A stretch of 64,000 nucleotides of DNA from Plasmodium brasilianum (GCF_023973825.1 NC_090120.1:2024501-2088500), one strand, 5' to 3'; counted from the first letter of the stretch, positions 39,795 through 53,324 are shown. Numbers and translations: made by a program. Notes: a model not told the origin generated them from the sequence alone.

Positions 39795-40200
39795 TTTTAG
39801 TTAAAATATTTGTAATTATCCTTTTTATTTGAATAAGTTCTTATATCGATGATGCGGTATATTAACATAGCAGAGAATTTTCTATATATATTTTGATTCT
39901 TCTTTTTATATATACTTATAGGTATATTTTCTTTATAAGTAAATTTATTACATAAATGATAAAAATAATTTTTTTAATTGCAATGTAACTTTGATAAATT
40001 TTTAGATAATTAGAACAGTGAAGATTGAACATTGAATATAAGAATCTATATACTATACGAAGTAAATGAAAAGAGAAGAACTAATATAGAATTAAAGTTA
40101 TGTCATGTGGAAATATATGTAATGATTCCTAGAGTGAGAAGATGATGTTTAATCAGAATATACTCGAAACGATTATTGTAGGTGTAATGGTAATTTATAA
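39795..40200 (+). pseudogene. Remnant of exported-protein gene related to the 59.5 kb locus
   Basis: A hydrophobic frame FVILVKIFVIILFI, then a TGA where other signal peptides have W, then ISSYIDDA followed by GTATAT, has the shape of a first exon with donor near 39857. The upstream 'tttgaatatacagtgaa' and the exon align with 'atgaatatacagtaaaa' and the first exon at 59.39-59.53 kb. The putative second exon after TTTTTAG (about 40006) is scrambled; a stretch near 40120-40160 can be aligned with the DNDYSESDENN region of the 59.8 kb pseudogene. Strongly decayed. Confidence 0.45.
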
Positions 40201-42466
40201 GAATAAGCAAAAACATATCTTAAGAAAAGGATATGTGATATATGTGAGCCATTTGTAGTGTTATATATATATTTTTTTTGAGAAACTATTTTATAACAAA
40301 TTTAGTACTATATATAAAGGAAATGTATTGATCCTTCTTAAAAAGAACATATAAAACATTCAAAATATATAAGTGTCGCTTAGTATATACTTTATAAGCA
40401 TACATTCTATTAAGTATTTTTATTACTTTTTTTAATTTTTATTTCATTAGGAAATTTTTTATATATGTCAGGGTCATAAGTACTAAGGCTATTTTTTAAT
40501 TATAAGGACAAAGTTACAGCTGTAATGTTTTTTACTTATTTTATATTTTAATGGTTATTTATGTACTGGTAAAATTTCAAAAATAAGCCAATGAAGTAGG
40601 TGACAAGGAAATTTAAGCATAGTTATAATTAAAATATTAATTTCAGAAATAATGTTTTTTATATATCGAATGATATTTTTCTTTATGTTTAATGAAGTTA
40701 TGGGTTTAAATACAATTAGATGATTTATATTAATAAATTTATTCTTATGTAGCTTACATTATATAGATATATATTGATACTCAAAGGCAAAAAAATATTT
40801 ATTCTCTATATTTAGTATTTCCCTAGTTTCTATATATTTTTTTTTTATTAATAATTATACTTTTGATATAATTGAGTATTCTGTATTAAAATATAAATAT
40901 AATATAATTTTATGTATTTATATAAAAGCGAAGTTGATATTGAAAAATACGAATAATAAAAATACGTATTTTACGTACAATAATCGCTTGAGTATATTTT
41001 TCATGGAGATTTGTATTCAAATAGATGAAAGATTGTTTAATTTAATTTATAAATTCACAATAATTATGAATTTTCTCAGTTAATTAATTTATATTTTTAA
41101 GAATTATTATTTCCGTTATGATGTGAAATGGTGATTTATATTATATTTATAAAAAATATATCATGAAATTTATATACTTTATAGTTTTCCTGATTCGCGT
41201 ATATATTTGATAGATTTATAATTTTTTCTTATAATTGAAGTATGAAATTAAGAGTAAATAATAGTATAGTTCTCCATTTATAAAATTAAATATTAATATA
41301 AAATTAAAAATTTCAGAAATTATAAAGATATATATTTAAATAAAAAATTTAAAGAATAGTTCTCATTTTACATCTTATCTTACGTATTTGTTGGAATAAA
41401 TTATCATTTATAAAAATTATATAAATTACTAGGATATAATATAGTGATTACAAAAATTACATTTGTTTTATCTCATAATATATTTAAAAAATTACTTTAT
41501 TCTACCAATATTTTAGTTATGTCAATGAATTTTATGCATCAATCACTATTTACTTCGTATATTTATTATTTTTTTATTATCTCTTTCTAACACAAATATT
41601 ATATTAAAAGGAAAAATTAATTCCATATATTTACAAACATTTCTTTTACACATAATAGTATAAGTTATATATGATTAATAATATAACATCCGTTTGATTT
41701 AGCAAATATAAAAGATCAGTGTTTATTTATCTTCCATATATTTATTTATTTAATGAATTAGATTTTTTATTATAAATTGTATATTTAAAATATATTATAG
41801 ACTATAAGATAGTGTATGCGTTAATATATTGAATAATTAAATACTACAAATTAAATAATATGAGAATTTAAAAAAAGTATTTTCTCATTATTTATTATTT
41901 CTATATTTACGCTGTAATAGATAATATTTTTTCTAGGGATAAACAATTATTCCAAAATATAAATGTTATTAAGTTAGAATTATTAATATATAAACAACAA
42001 TGAAAACAGTATCACTTATTTTAAAATAGAGAACAGAGAATTATATATATTCCCTACCTTTTATATTTTTTATATGTTTGGTATTTCGAAATATTATGAA
42101 ATCATATATTTTTTTTTATTTTAATTGAAAAGAATTAAAAAAAATTTACTTCATTACTTTATTATGTTAAATTTATAATTTATATATTTTGAATATCTAT
42201 AAATTAATCAGATTTATGTTATTTTTATTGAAATTATTTTTTTATAAAAAATACTACAATAAAAATTTTTTAGTTTATATTTGAAGTTATTTTTCTTTAT
42301 CACTTTCGTACATAAAAGAATTATAATTATAAACGTATTATTATGTTTCTAGGAAGAAAAAAATTTTTTTTTTAAATAAATAAAAAAAGCGTCATACATT
42401 ATTAAAAGAATATATTAATATTGTTAATCATATCCTTGCTCAGGATATTACTTATTATATATATAT
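40201..42466. other. Spacer and 5' flank of the next fam gene
   Basis: No gene seen. About 41.93-42.46 kb aligns with the upstream regions at 5.4-5.9, 45.6-46.1 and 55.4-55.9 kb, for example by the series 'ttagaattattaa', 'tatttcgaaatattatgaaatc' and 'tatattttgaatat'. Confidence 0.5.
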
Positions 42467-43421
42467 ATGATGGAACAAAAAATTAAGACCCTATTATTTA
42501 AAAAAATATCTGCTATTATCATTTTAAGTTGGATATGCCATATTTATATTTACACGGTGTGAAAATATTTTTTAAGGGTATTTGTGTTATTCGTATTATT
42601 CGTATTTTACTTTTATTAGTACTTTTTTTTAGTGTGAGATTATTTATATTATTAAATAATAAATTTTTTTTATTATCTTTCAGAGGACACATAATGAATC
42701 TTTGGTTAAATGTTACAATAGTCCTAGAATATTATACACAAGAAAATATCGTTTACTGGCAAAATATAATCAGGATAGAAATTCCACAATTGTATATTTA
42801 AAGGAAGATATGCCAAATGATAAAAGAGATACATCTAATAATGAAAAATGTGTCATAGGAAAAAAGAAACAATCAAATGGAAGTTTACCAAGAAATGCAA
42901 GATGCCATAAAAAAAATATGAAAAATAAATCCTATATATTTGAAACAGGAAAATATTCCTATATAGAAAAAAAAATTTTCAAAGAACTTGATTACTTGAA
43001 TTTTCTTAAAAACAAGAGGACAATTAGCGACAAGCTTTACAAAAAAATAATTCTTAAAAAATTCTCATTAAGGCTCTCTTTTCCTGTGATATTACTCTTG
43101 TTGTTTTCCATAGCATTACTGGTAGAACTTTTTGTGGGATATGGAGTTACAAATTTGTTATTTGGTGTATTGTCCAGGTACCTTGATAAAAGTGGGTTGG
43201 AGTCTTTGCAGAATACATTGTTGGCTACCCCTTTTGGAAAAATGTTTTATACAGTTGTTGAAATCTCGAATGAGAAGAAGTCTGGTCTTATTAGAAATTT
43301 TTTGGGTTTCATAGTATATTTCTCTGTTTTCTTTATATTAGGTATTTCAATGATATTAGGAATTGCTTATTACCACAAGAAAGTTAAAAAATATGATAAA
43401 ATTATATTCAAGCGTAATTAA
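42467..43421 (+). CDS. fam-l exported membrane protein, intact
   Basis: Tandem ATGs lie at 42467 and 42470; the family start MEQKIK is the second. Exon 1 ends at 42556 (..SAIIILSWICHIYIYT), with a GTGTGA donor, one base off the usual GTATGA. Exon 2 is 42684-43421 after a CTTTCAG acceptor. The total is 274 residues. The PEXEL-like element is TRKYRLLAKYNQD. The fam-l block YIEKKIFKELDYLNFLKNKR, then TISDKLYKKIILKK, precedes membrane segment 1 (about 160-181). The loop has LFGVLSRYLDKSGLESLQN. Segment 2 is at about 236-258, and the tail is YHKKVKKYDKIIFKRN. A 90-codon frame at 42529 in another register runs through the intron and is not a gene. Predicted exported protein, function unknown. Confidence 0.92.
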
Positions 43422-43926
43422 AATATGTAATATGCCCTTTGTTTAAAGAAGTCTTTATTATGAAGTAATATATTTAGTAATATAATTAATATACACATAC
43501 AGAATATTATTATTAAAATTATACATATCTTCCCCTTTTGGATATATTATAGTATAAGGGTATTTTCTGAGTTATTTGGTTAAATTAAATGATTTAAATT
43601 TTTCTATTAGAATTTTAAGATATGTTTCCAACATAAATAAATATTATGAACTAGTATGTATTTATATATGTTATTATATCAGTTATATGTTAAGTAAAAT
43701 ATATTTCTGCGTGTTGAAATTAATATATCATAAAAAAATAATATAATTTTATTAAAATAATGTATAGATATATATTTGAATTATATTACATGATACAATA
43801 TATTTAAGTTTTTTAATTCCAAATTATTATTTTGTCATGCATTTAAAAAATGAATTATTACTTCTAAATAAAATATTAATATGTATTGTTTCTTGTCTAA
43901 AAAAAGAAATGAATTTTTTTTGTTGC

Positions 43927-43932
<6 letters not shown>

Positions 43933-43973
<41 letters not shown>

Positions 43974-43990
43974 TTATTTATTATTTATTA
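43933..43990. repeat. (TA)n then TTTA microsatellite
   Basis: Uninterrupted TA dinucleotides from about 43933 to 43969, followed by several TTTA units. Confidence 0.9.
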
Positions 43991-44265
43991 TAAAAAAAGC
44001 TATGTTTTAATTCAAGTAAAATATTTTTTATTAGGAATGTGCCGTAAAATATATTTATTGTAAATATATTGTTCGAAAAAGTTTAGTTCTCATTATATGG
44101 TTTAAAAGGTAAAATATTGATATGTAATAATATATTACCTTTATGATATTATGAACTATTTATAATATATTAATAACATAGGAATTATAGAAACATCTTT
44201 ATTAAATGATGGTTTAGAAGTATTTATTATTTAAAATTACAATTAATTGTTTTGTTAATTTTGAA

Positions 44266-44285
44266 AAATTACATAAATATACATT
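44266..44285 (+). promoter_or_regulatory. Recurrent distal 3' element (845 bp after stop)
   Basis: AAATTACATAAATATACATT, preceded by GTTAATTTTGAAA, is a clear member of the series with a few substitutions. Confidence 0.35.
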
Positions 44286-46066
44286 AAATTGTACATTTAT
44301 AAACAAATAAGATATTATATATATTTTTTAATGAATTAAAGGTAAAAATTAATGCATTAAATATAATCATATATTGATAAATAATATGTTGAAATTCCTT
44401 TTTTTATTCTTCTTTTCTTATTTTATTATATTAGACATATGAAAATGTGTTATTTACATGAATAAAAGTTTTCATTTAAAATATTGTAAATAAATTTATT
44501 CTCTTCGGTAATAATATAATTATATGTAGATAAACATATATATATATATAATATACATATCCTCTTTTCAAAATTGTATATGGGTGGATTCAGTAAACAG
44601 TTAATATTATGTTAATAATATATAATTTGTGTAGTTTATATTTACGTTTAGTAATTTCTTCAAATTAATAATGAGGATTTAAAAAAAATATATAAAATAA
44701 AAAAAAATAATTGAATTTTTATAGATGCTTTATTAGTAGTAAGATTTTTTATTAGGTTTATGCGCATTAGTAAGTTACATTTTAAGGGTTACTATACTTT
44801 TTGAGAAAGATATAATTAAATAAATATCATGAATAATATTAGTTATGCAAAGGCTTAACAACTATGTATCATGATTAATTTTCATATATTAATTATGATT
44901 TTTTATAGATTCAAATGTAAATAATAATAAAAAGTTATTATATATTTTAATTAATATTTCTAGGTAAATTATAAAAAGTATGGTATAGACAATGAAAACA
45001 TCCATTCATACTTTTTCTTTGTATGATTACATATAAGACTTATAGAAAATTAGATTGAAATATATGGGAATCCTCTGTTGTGAAACTAAAAATATTGGTA
45101 TTATAAATATTAATAAAATAGATATATATATCTTTGTTTTAAATATAAATATTACTATATTTGTTATAATAGTTTAGGCATTTATATAATATCTAAATTA
45201 ATATATATATAGAATAATTCTAAATGGACTATATATATATATTTTTTTTGTTTTTTCTTATATTAGCTTTTCTTATAAAATTTTATAATTAATTAAAAAA
45301 AAAAAATTAGATTAATTAAAACATTATTTATTTAGAAAATATGGTAAAAATATAGATAATTAGAGATTATATATTTTAAAAATCATGGCACAAAAATAAA
45401 ATTTCCGTCATATTTTATTAATATATATATTTCTGTATGAATCGAATAGTATCATATAAAATGAATTTTTTCAAATATATAATAGACTGATAAAGATTGT
45501 GAGTGATTATTGATTATTTATAGCTTCTGTTATATTCAACATAAACGAATATATTATTTCTTTGATAAACTAATACTATTATTATAAAGTTATAATAATT
45601 AATATTTATGAATAAGTACAAGTTCTAAAATAAAATGTTTATACTTTTAGAAGTACTAGTAATCTAAAGTATTTATGATTTGTACTTACTTTTTTAAAGT
45701 ATAAATCAAATTATTATCTATTTTCTCTACGTTTTATATTCTATATAAAACAAATATTTCGAAATAATTTGAAATCGCATATTTTATTATTCTATTTTAT
45801 TTTAATAGGTGTTTATAAAAAATTTATATAATTGGTGCACTATATTAAATAACTAATTGATATATTTTAAATATTTGTAAATAAACATAAATTATTTTAT
45901 TTTAATGAAATTTTTTATTTTAAATAATATTATAATAAAAATTTTATAATATATTCTTAATAATATTTTACTTTGTTTATATGATAAAGTATACCGTAGT
46001 TATATATATGTTACTACGTATTTACGAAGCAACATTAAAAATAAATTTTTAAATAAATGTAGTATG

Positions 46067-46090
46067 CTTTATCATTAGAAGTACATTATA
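46067..46090 (+). promoter_or_regulatory. Recurrent motif upstream of fam start (copy 4)
   Basis: CTTTATCATTAGAAGTACAT followed by TATA lies about 60 bp before the position of the ancestral MEQK codon. Confidence 0.3.
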
Positions 46091-46125
46091 TTATTTATAG
46101 TTTTTGCCATAATCGATATATTAGA

Positions 46126-47051
46126 ATGTTAACGAGCAATACCATTAAACAAAAAATTAAGATATTCATATTTAATAAAACTTCTAATTTTATCCTTTTA
46201 ACATGGATATACCATTTTAGAAATGATCTGGTATTATTATATTATTTAAAGATATTTATATATTTAATAATTTTTACGATTATTTTTTTATTTAATTAAT
46301 ACTTATTTCTAGCGTAGTATTACTTAACATTATAAATAATAAATATTAATTTTGTTTTTTTAAAGTACAATTAGTAAATTCTTGGATGAAAGCTGTAATC
46401 TTCCTAGAATAATAGATACAATTAATTGTCGATATCTAGCAAAATATAAACAGAATAAATATTCAGATATAGCTGCCTCAAAAGAAGGAACATTATATAG
46501 TGGAAAATGCGAAGAAAATGATATATCTTATAATGGAAAGGGAAATACAGGAAAGAACAAAAAATATAATAGAAATTCATTAAATAAAGCGGAATTCTAT
46601 ACAGAAGTTATAGATTATAATAATGGGATGTTTGATGGAAAACTTTTTCATTTTGAAAAAAAATGGACTAAAAAAAAAAAATTACGATGATTTTATAGAG
46701 AAAAAGAGAAGAGTTTGTGATATAGCATCAAAGAAAATAAAATTTGGAAGTTATAGATTTTGAATTGCTCTATTTATTGTTTTTGTCTTGTTGAGAATAG
46801 TAATACCAATAATGCCATATTTTGAACCTTTAACAAAAGCATGGGATGCAATTAAAGAAAAAGATTTTTGGAAACCCTTAAACACTGCTATAGAATATTT
46901 ACAGATGGACAAAACACGCTATATTTACGTAATATTTTCTAGCGTATTTATTGTTATGTTATCTTTTATGATTATAATTGTTATTTATAAAATCTTAAGA
47001 AATAATGAAAAATATAAAAAAATTAAGTTAATGATGGAGTTAAATGAATAA
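46126..47051 (+). pseudogene. fam-m pseudogene with splice, start and frame lesions
   Basis: The usual ATG GAA CAA start is ATT AAA CAA here, but an in-frame ATG 18 bp upstream (46126) still yields MLTSNTIKQKIKIFIFNKTS..FRNDL to a GTATTA donor after 46230. The second exon should begin at 46364 (STISKFLDES), but the expected TAG acceptor reads TAA. PEXEL-like NCRYLAKYKQNK and the fam-m signature (TEVIDYNNGMFDGKLFHFEK) are intact. A poly-A slip near 46680 shifts the frame (stop at 46690), and the shifted frame has TGA at 46761 inside membrane segment 1. Beyond that the rest is well preserved: segment 2 and the tail YKILRNNEKYKKIKLMMELN to 47051. The few discrete lesions suggest recent inactivation. 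Confidence 0.88.
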
Positions 47052-47206
47052 TAAGGAATGCATTACCTTCTTAAAAGAAGTCTTTAATATGTATTAATAA
47101 GTGTAATATTTTTACGACATGCTTAGCATACGATAATTTCTGAAATTTTATAAATTAATCTGCTTATACATGGTCTCTTTGATACTGAATAGTAAGAATA
47201 TGGATT

Positions 47207-47262
47207 TTTTTTGTTAATTTAGTGTTTTAATGTTTTGGAATTTCCAATTTAAAATACTATTA
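47207..47262 (+). promoter_or_regulatory. Recurrent 3'-flank element, proximal
   Basis: TTTTTTTGTTAATTTAGTGT then TTTAATGTTTTGGAATTTCC matches the elements at about 6967 and 57121 in sequence and in distance from the stop. Confidence 0.3.
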
Positions 47263-50200
47263 AAGTTTAAATAAATTTATTTTGCATAATATATATATTT
47301 GTGTATTCAAATTGACTTTTTTGAAGTATACAATTTGTGCTTAAAAATTAATACATAATAGTGCTATGGATATAATTTTTTAGAATTATGATAATTTATA
47401 TTTGTATCCAAGATTTTTATTTTTTATTTTATATCTTTCTCTAGTGTAATATTGTTATTTGTTTCATGTTCTAAGAATGTATTATTGATTTTAAATTAAA
47501 AATATACATATGTCATGTTTTGTGTTATATACATGGGATTCATTTTATTTTTTTGATTTTATATATATATATATATATTTTACTGATAAAAAAGACTTAT
47601 TGTTTATAATATAACATAAGTTTTACCAAAAGTTTACAACATAGCACACTAATTATAATAATACTTTCAACATACTTTTAGTATTTTCCCCATCGTATAT
47701 ATATGAAATTATAAATACCTAATAAAATAATATACTTTTTAGTTATAGATTATAAATAAATGCTTGGTGACTTACGGATTGTAAATTTTTACGATAATGT
47801 TAAGAGTTAAAACCATTTATCATTCTGTTATTGTACTTAGTAATACAGCTAATTTAGTTTTGTATAAATTACTTAAATATAGATTAAAATGAGAACTTTC
47901 ATGTAATTAAGCTATATATATATATATTTTTATATAATTACAAGCTTAAATAAATTATTTAAATATATACAGATGTTCATAAATTAATTTTTGGAATTCA
48001 TATATTTTTTTTTAATATTATTTATTAATATATCGTATAAAATCTCTTTGTTATAATTTAAACTGCACTTTAGTAATTGGCATGAATTTTAAAATACCAA
48101 TAATTGTCATTTAATATTTCTGAGAAAATTTTTAATAAGCAATGTGTTAGAATATTCTTAATAAATAAGAATTAAAATTTCATTTTTTGCTCAGAAAAGA
48201 AAACGCTTTTGGTTATAACACAAAAGTATATAATACACGAATCACTTTCTCAATGGGAATGGTTAAGTAATTTTATAAGTACAACATATATTTTTTCTAT
48301 TTAGAGAAAATATTAGGAATTACTTGAATATAATAACGTATTCTTATTTTATTTTTTTTTATAATTAAATTCTTTTTTATGTTTTGTTATAATACATTGT
48401 CCTCTTTTATATATATTTAATGAAGCTCTTTGAAAAAGCCATCACATGCGTTTTTGTACACTATATATTAGAATAGTTTTTGCTTCTTCTTTAATAATCA
48501 TATTCACGTTATTACGAATTCTATATTTCTGTAGTTTTATATATTAATGTTTTATTTTAAGTATTTTTTCAAATTTCCAGGTTTTATTTTTTTGGTGTTT
48601 TTTTTAAGTTAAAAAGTTATTCTTTAGCTTCATAACTTTTGTTTCTTCTTTCATAATGACATAGGGGTGAAAAGAATATCTTATCTTACATATACTTTAT
48701 CACACTAAGTATTAATATAATAACATTATTTATAATTTTTTTATAATATTTTTTTAATAGAACATGTTACTTTTTTGTGTGCATAATATATAAATGTTCA
48801 TTCATTAGGCTTGGAATATATACATATGCTATTTTAAGGCTTAATTAATTTATTACATAGTGTTTAAACTAGTAAAACTTATACTAATATACGTTTAATT
48901 TATGTGTAGTACTGTTTATTAAAGGGAGGTAGTTCGCTTATTTAGTATATATCTAGTTACACTAATAGTATTTATATAAAATGTAAAATAGAAATTTTTT
49001 TTAGCTCATTGTAAATGTTTTTGAATATACAATTAAAAAAAATAAAAACGAATGTTTTTACAAGCTATTTATAATAAAATAATAGATTCGCATGATTGCA
49101 TTATAAAGTCTTACATTTTACATAGTACTGTTCTTCAATAAATATTTTATACCAAATGTCCTTATAAATACATATATAATCTTTATGTGATGTTACTAAA
49201 ATTTATTATTTTAATTAATCAAGTATTAAAAATTTGTTTTTTAAGTATGTCTTAATGACACACTATTTATGAAAACATGTTATACTGAAATATGTATTGA
49301 AAAAATTATATAAACGAAATACTTAAGCGTATACATTAATTAAAAGGATTAATACATTTATATACCCTTATTTTTTATATAATTGATGAAATTTTATATA
49401 ATTTCATGGATTCTAATTTGATGTATTAATAAAAAATATATAATATAAAATATTATTTACTAAAATATTCAAAGGAAAATGATAATCAGTAAAAATGTAT
49501 TAATTCCGTTGTATATATACGATTTTTAATTGTTATTTGAATTATTTTTTTTATCATGAATTTAATAAAAATAAATGATTATATAATTATCAGTATATAT
49601 AGAAAGAATTTTAGAAAAACTAATATTATATGAATAAAAACGAAAAATTAAGTTTGAAACAAGAATATAAGAATGCAAATGTGCATATTTTGATTACATA
49701 AAAAAGTAGTAATAATATCTCCTTCTGAGTGAAAAAGCAAAGATCACATGTGTTTAATTTTTAAATGCTTTTAGTATTATTGACTTATTTGTTTAATTAT
49801 ATTGAGAATTCAAAAAAATTATAAATATTTAATAATTTGTTTTTAATATATTCTAGTATTAAATATTTTTATATCTGTTTCAAATAGATTCAAAATAATA
49901 TTAGAATTCTATATTATTTTTTAAGAATTAAGTATTTTAAATTATAAGAATTTTTTTCATAAAATTTTTTATTATCAAGTTAAACAAAGCATATGTAGAG
50001 AAAATCAGTTTATTCAAATTTTTCTATTTTGTATAAAAAAAAGAAATATAAATAAATAAACATATAAAATATGAAAAGAAAAATATATTAAAACATACAT
50101 AAAAAATATATAGAAAGATAAAAATAGAAATTAAGGATATTATTGAAATATTTTTATAATTCGAAAAGTTAATATATAGATAAAACATATTTGATTACAT

Positions 50201-52449
50201 ACATCTTTATAATTTTGTTTACGAAAATATATATTTTATTGTATATTAAAGCTGTTACGACTATTAAAATTAAGTGCATTACGGTGAAAATTATTGTATT
50301 AAGTATGAGAAACCGGTTTACAAATTACTGATAACAAGAACATATTTGTAAAAATAGAAAAATATATATATGAACACTTGGAATTACTTACTTTTCTTTT
50401 TTTCTTGGAAACAAATAACAATTTTTATATAGTTGTGTTTGTAAGTTATAAAAAATTCCCAATATACAAGAAAAGGGATTAAATGATATTTATTACATCA
50501 TAATATTATATATTTTAACTTATAAGAAAATTAAAATATGTATACATTTTGTTAAAACATGATATATATTATTATATGCGATATACTATAGTAATAATAC
50601 ATAATATATATATATATAAATATCTCAAATATTATAATAATATATCAATAATAATATTCTTTTTATCTTATTAACACAAAATGATATATTTTTATCTAAA
50701 TTTTTATTGGAAATAGATGGACTTATAATTCATATAATATATTAATATTTAATAATACTTTTTTATCTAGAAATAAATATAGGAAAAAATCATTACTCTG
50801 TTTATACCATTATACTTCAATAAAGATATGTAGTACATAAATCCATGTGTATTATATAAAATTTCTATAATAGCTTTTCGAAGTTGAAACATATTTTTAT
50901 ATCTATAAAGTGTAATATTTTATTATTTTAATGGAAGAACTACAAAAATAATAGAGTGTTTGATTCTTTTTATTTTTCACTAACAAAGAAAGGAAGAACT
51001 ATCTTTATCTACTAGAGTCTATAATAATAATAATAATGATAATAATTTGAAAGATTATTTGTAATATTAACACATTTAATTATGATTAAATATATAAACA
51101 TGATATAAATTTTAAAAATTCAGATATATTTTATATATAATATGCTTAATAATATAGAAACCTCAATTTCAATATAATATATATATATAAGAAAAAAAAA
51201 ATCATTAGTATTATTTTAATGCTTTTCTTAGCATGCTCTATTATAATTATGTGTTATCTCAATGATAGGAAATCTATATAAAAGATGATACCTCTATAAA
51301 TATTATATTGTATAACAGTATTATAAATATTCACACAACTATTATTCTATCTATAAAAAGCAAAATATATTATATATTTATATATAAATCTATTAAATAA
51401 TATTTTTTATTTGTGTGTTTGTGGACTATGATATTATTATGATAAAAACTCAAATAGAATCTCTTTACTTTTTTTTTTTATTCTATTGTACAATATTTGA
51501 ATATATACATATATTTATATATAAATTTTTATTGTCCTATCATTAAATCATGTGTAACAAATATATATATATAATTGGAATAAATTTATAATTTTTTAAT
51601 AAAGATTTAATTTATAGAAGATTTTAAATAAAGTTCTATTAATATAGCTCTGTAAATAGAAGAAAAAATTTTCCTTTTATAAATATGCTATATAAATTTT
51701 TTAATTATTATATAGCTCTTCGTTTTTATTATAATTGTTATTCATACAATAAATGTAAGGAAATTACTATATTCTTATTAAATCATTCTATATATTTAAT
51801 GAAAGTAACTAAATTAATTATTACTTAAAAAAAAACTACTATTTTGTATCCTGTTAGTATAACAAATAACGTTTTCTATTGATATTACGAAGTATTTCTT
51901 TTGCTATAGTGGTATTGTTGAAATATTATGAAAACAAAAAATTTATATATTTAAAATTCACTTTTTATTTTATATGAATAAGAATTTTAAAAATATTTTC
52001 TTTGTAATCTAACAATTATAAAAAAACATATATAAACACAATTAAGAAAAATTCAATTGTATGTATTTTGCAACTATCAGTAAAAATAATAAAATTTTTT
52101 GATATGATATTTTAATTATTGCTTCTTCGTTATTTGCATATTGCTAAATACCATTACGGAAGAGTATTCAAGTTAGCTTGTTGATATGGGAATACCCTTT
52201 TTTAAGGAAAAATTCTAAAATACATTTTATACTTTTTAAAAATATTTTTACATATTAGAAGACATTGTAATATAAACTACTGTAAAAATTTCTAATTCAT
52301 TAGGTTTCTTTTAAAATAAAAAGATATTAATTATATTTTATCTACATAAATTTCTAATTCTATCATAGTATGTGAATATTATTTCTTTTGCAGGACGGAA
52401 CCATATTATATATTTTTATTTAAAATATTTATAATTAATCTTCTATTTA
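47263..52449. other. Long intergenic spacer
   Basis: Contains the distal element at 47866. Near 48400-48660 on the minus strand a coding-like but stop-broken pattern (KEETKVMKLK.., EEAKTILIYSVQKRM) may be a gene remnant resembling the one at 29.4 kb. No other feature was recognised. Confidence 0.4.
47866..47885 (+). promoter_or_regulatory. Recurrent distal 3' element (815 bp after stop)
   Basis: AAATTACTTAAATATAGATT has two mismatches to the copy at 7625. Confidence 0.4.
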
Positions 52450-53324
52450 TCATTAGAATGTGAAAAAATTCAACAACTGAATTTTTCTATGAAAGTTTAT
52501 ATAAAACTAATATTATTCCATCTACGGAAAGGATGATGTTAATTCAGCAGGTGTTTTAAATTTAAACGATTAATTTTTACAAAATATCGTGTAAATCCCC
52601 ATAGGGTATTATGGAACTGAAATTATTATGAAATGTATAAATGGAGATAATAATGGATGATGAAAGCGTTTTAATTAATGGCTTAGTGGAAAAAATATAT
52701 TGTACGAATTTGAACATTTAAGTCAAAAAAATAAAGAATTATGGAAAAAATACATAGATAAGTTATGGGTTAAATTAAATTCTATCCTAACAACAATATA
52801 AGGGAGTGTATAACAATCAGTTTCGTGTGAGAGAAAACCTCCTACTATCAATAGAAATATTCCTAAAGAGAGAATACACATTAGTTGTAAAATTTCTGCT
52901 TCTCGAAGTACTTGTAGTTCTGAAATTCCTAAAATTGCTTATTTAGAATCTGTTATTCCTCTCTTCGTGTGTTTTACGTTATTTGAAATAATTGTCATTT
53001 GAATATTTTTGTATAACGTAATATAGAAAAATTAACCTTTGCAAACATGAATATTCTAATATTATCTGTTTATTCTTTTTCAAAGAAGTTTACAATTTAA
53101 AATATCTTCATTCCTTAATCGACATTTTTCTCTTTATATAACAGTTTACCCCACTTAGGTATTGTTTGAATAAATGTATTAGTAATACTAAGAGATGTTG
53201 GAATGATATTAATGTGAATGAAATACGTGAATTATTAGAAAATTCTTAAGAAGATATATATTTACATTTTAAAAACAGAAGAAATTACATAGCTTATCAT
53301 TCTGTAGGGAAAAATAAGTTGTAA
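52450..53324 (+). pseudogene. PIR pseudogene of a second subtype
   Basis: The 3' exon is clear: after a TATAACAG acceptor, 53145-53324 reads FTPLRYCLNKCISNTKRCWN, a stretch with NEIRELLENS, one TAA, then EDIYLHFKNRRNYIAYHSVG. This tail pattern (FTPL..ELLENS..NRR.NIAYHS) belongs to a vir/PIR type different from the 30 kb gene. Before the intron, 52820-53010 gives RNIPKERIHISCKISASRST, then a hydrophobic VIPLFVCFTLFEIIVI, the membrane segment. Farther upstream are ELWKKYIDKLWVKLNSIL and a possible N-terminus STTEFFYESLYKTN near 52460, separated by stops and frameshifts. The ectodomain is mostly lost. Confidence 0.7.

Larger units (their letters stand above)
43422..46125. other. Spacer between two fam loci
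   Basis: No gene seen. It has a fam-type 3' flank just after 43421 and the distal element at 44266. A (TA)n tract is at 43933-43969. About 45.64-46.12 kb is conserved with other fam upstream regions. A frame at 43881-44063 is mostly translated (TA)n. Confidence 0.5.

Noticed and set aside
42529..42801. 90-codon frame overlapping the fam-l gene
   Set aside because: It crosses the intron and splice sites of the 42.5 kb gene in another register.
43881..44063. 60-codon frame
   Set aside because: Its core is a translated (TA)n microsatellite (YIYIYI).
45385..45470. ATG GCA CAA AAA sequence resembling a fam first exon
   Set aside because: It stops at the fifth codon and no second exon follows before the real upstream region of the 46.1 kb locus; too weak to call.
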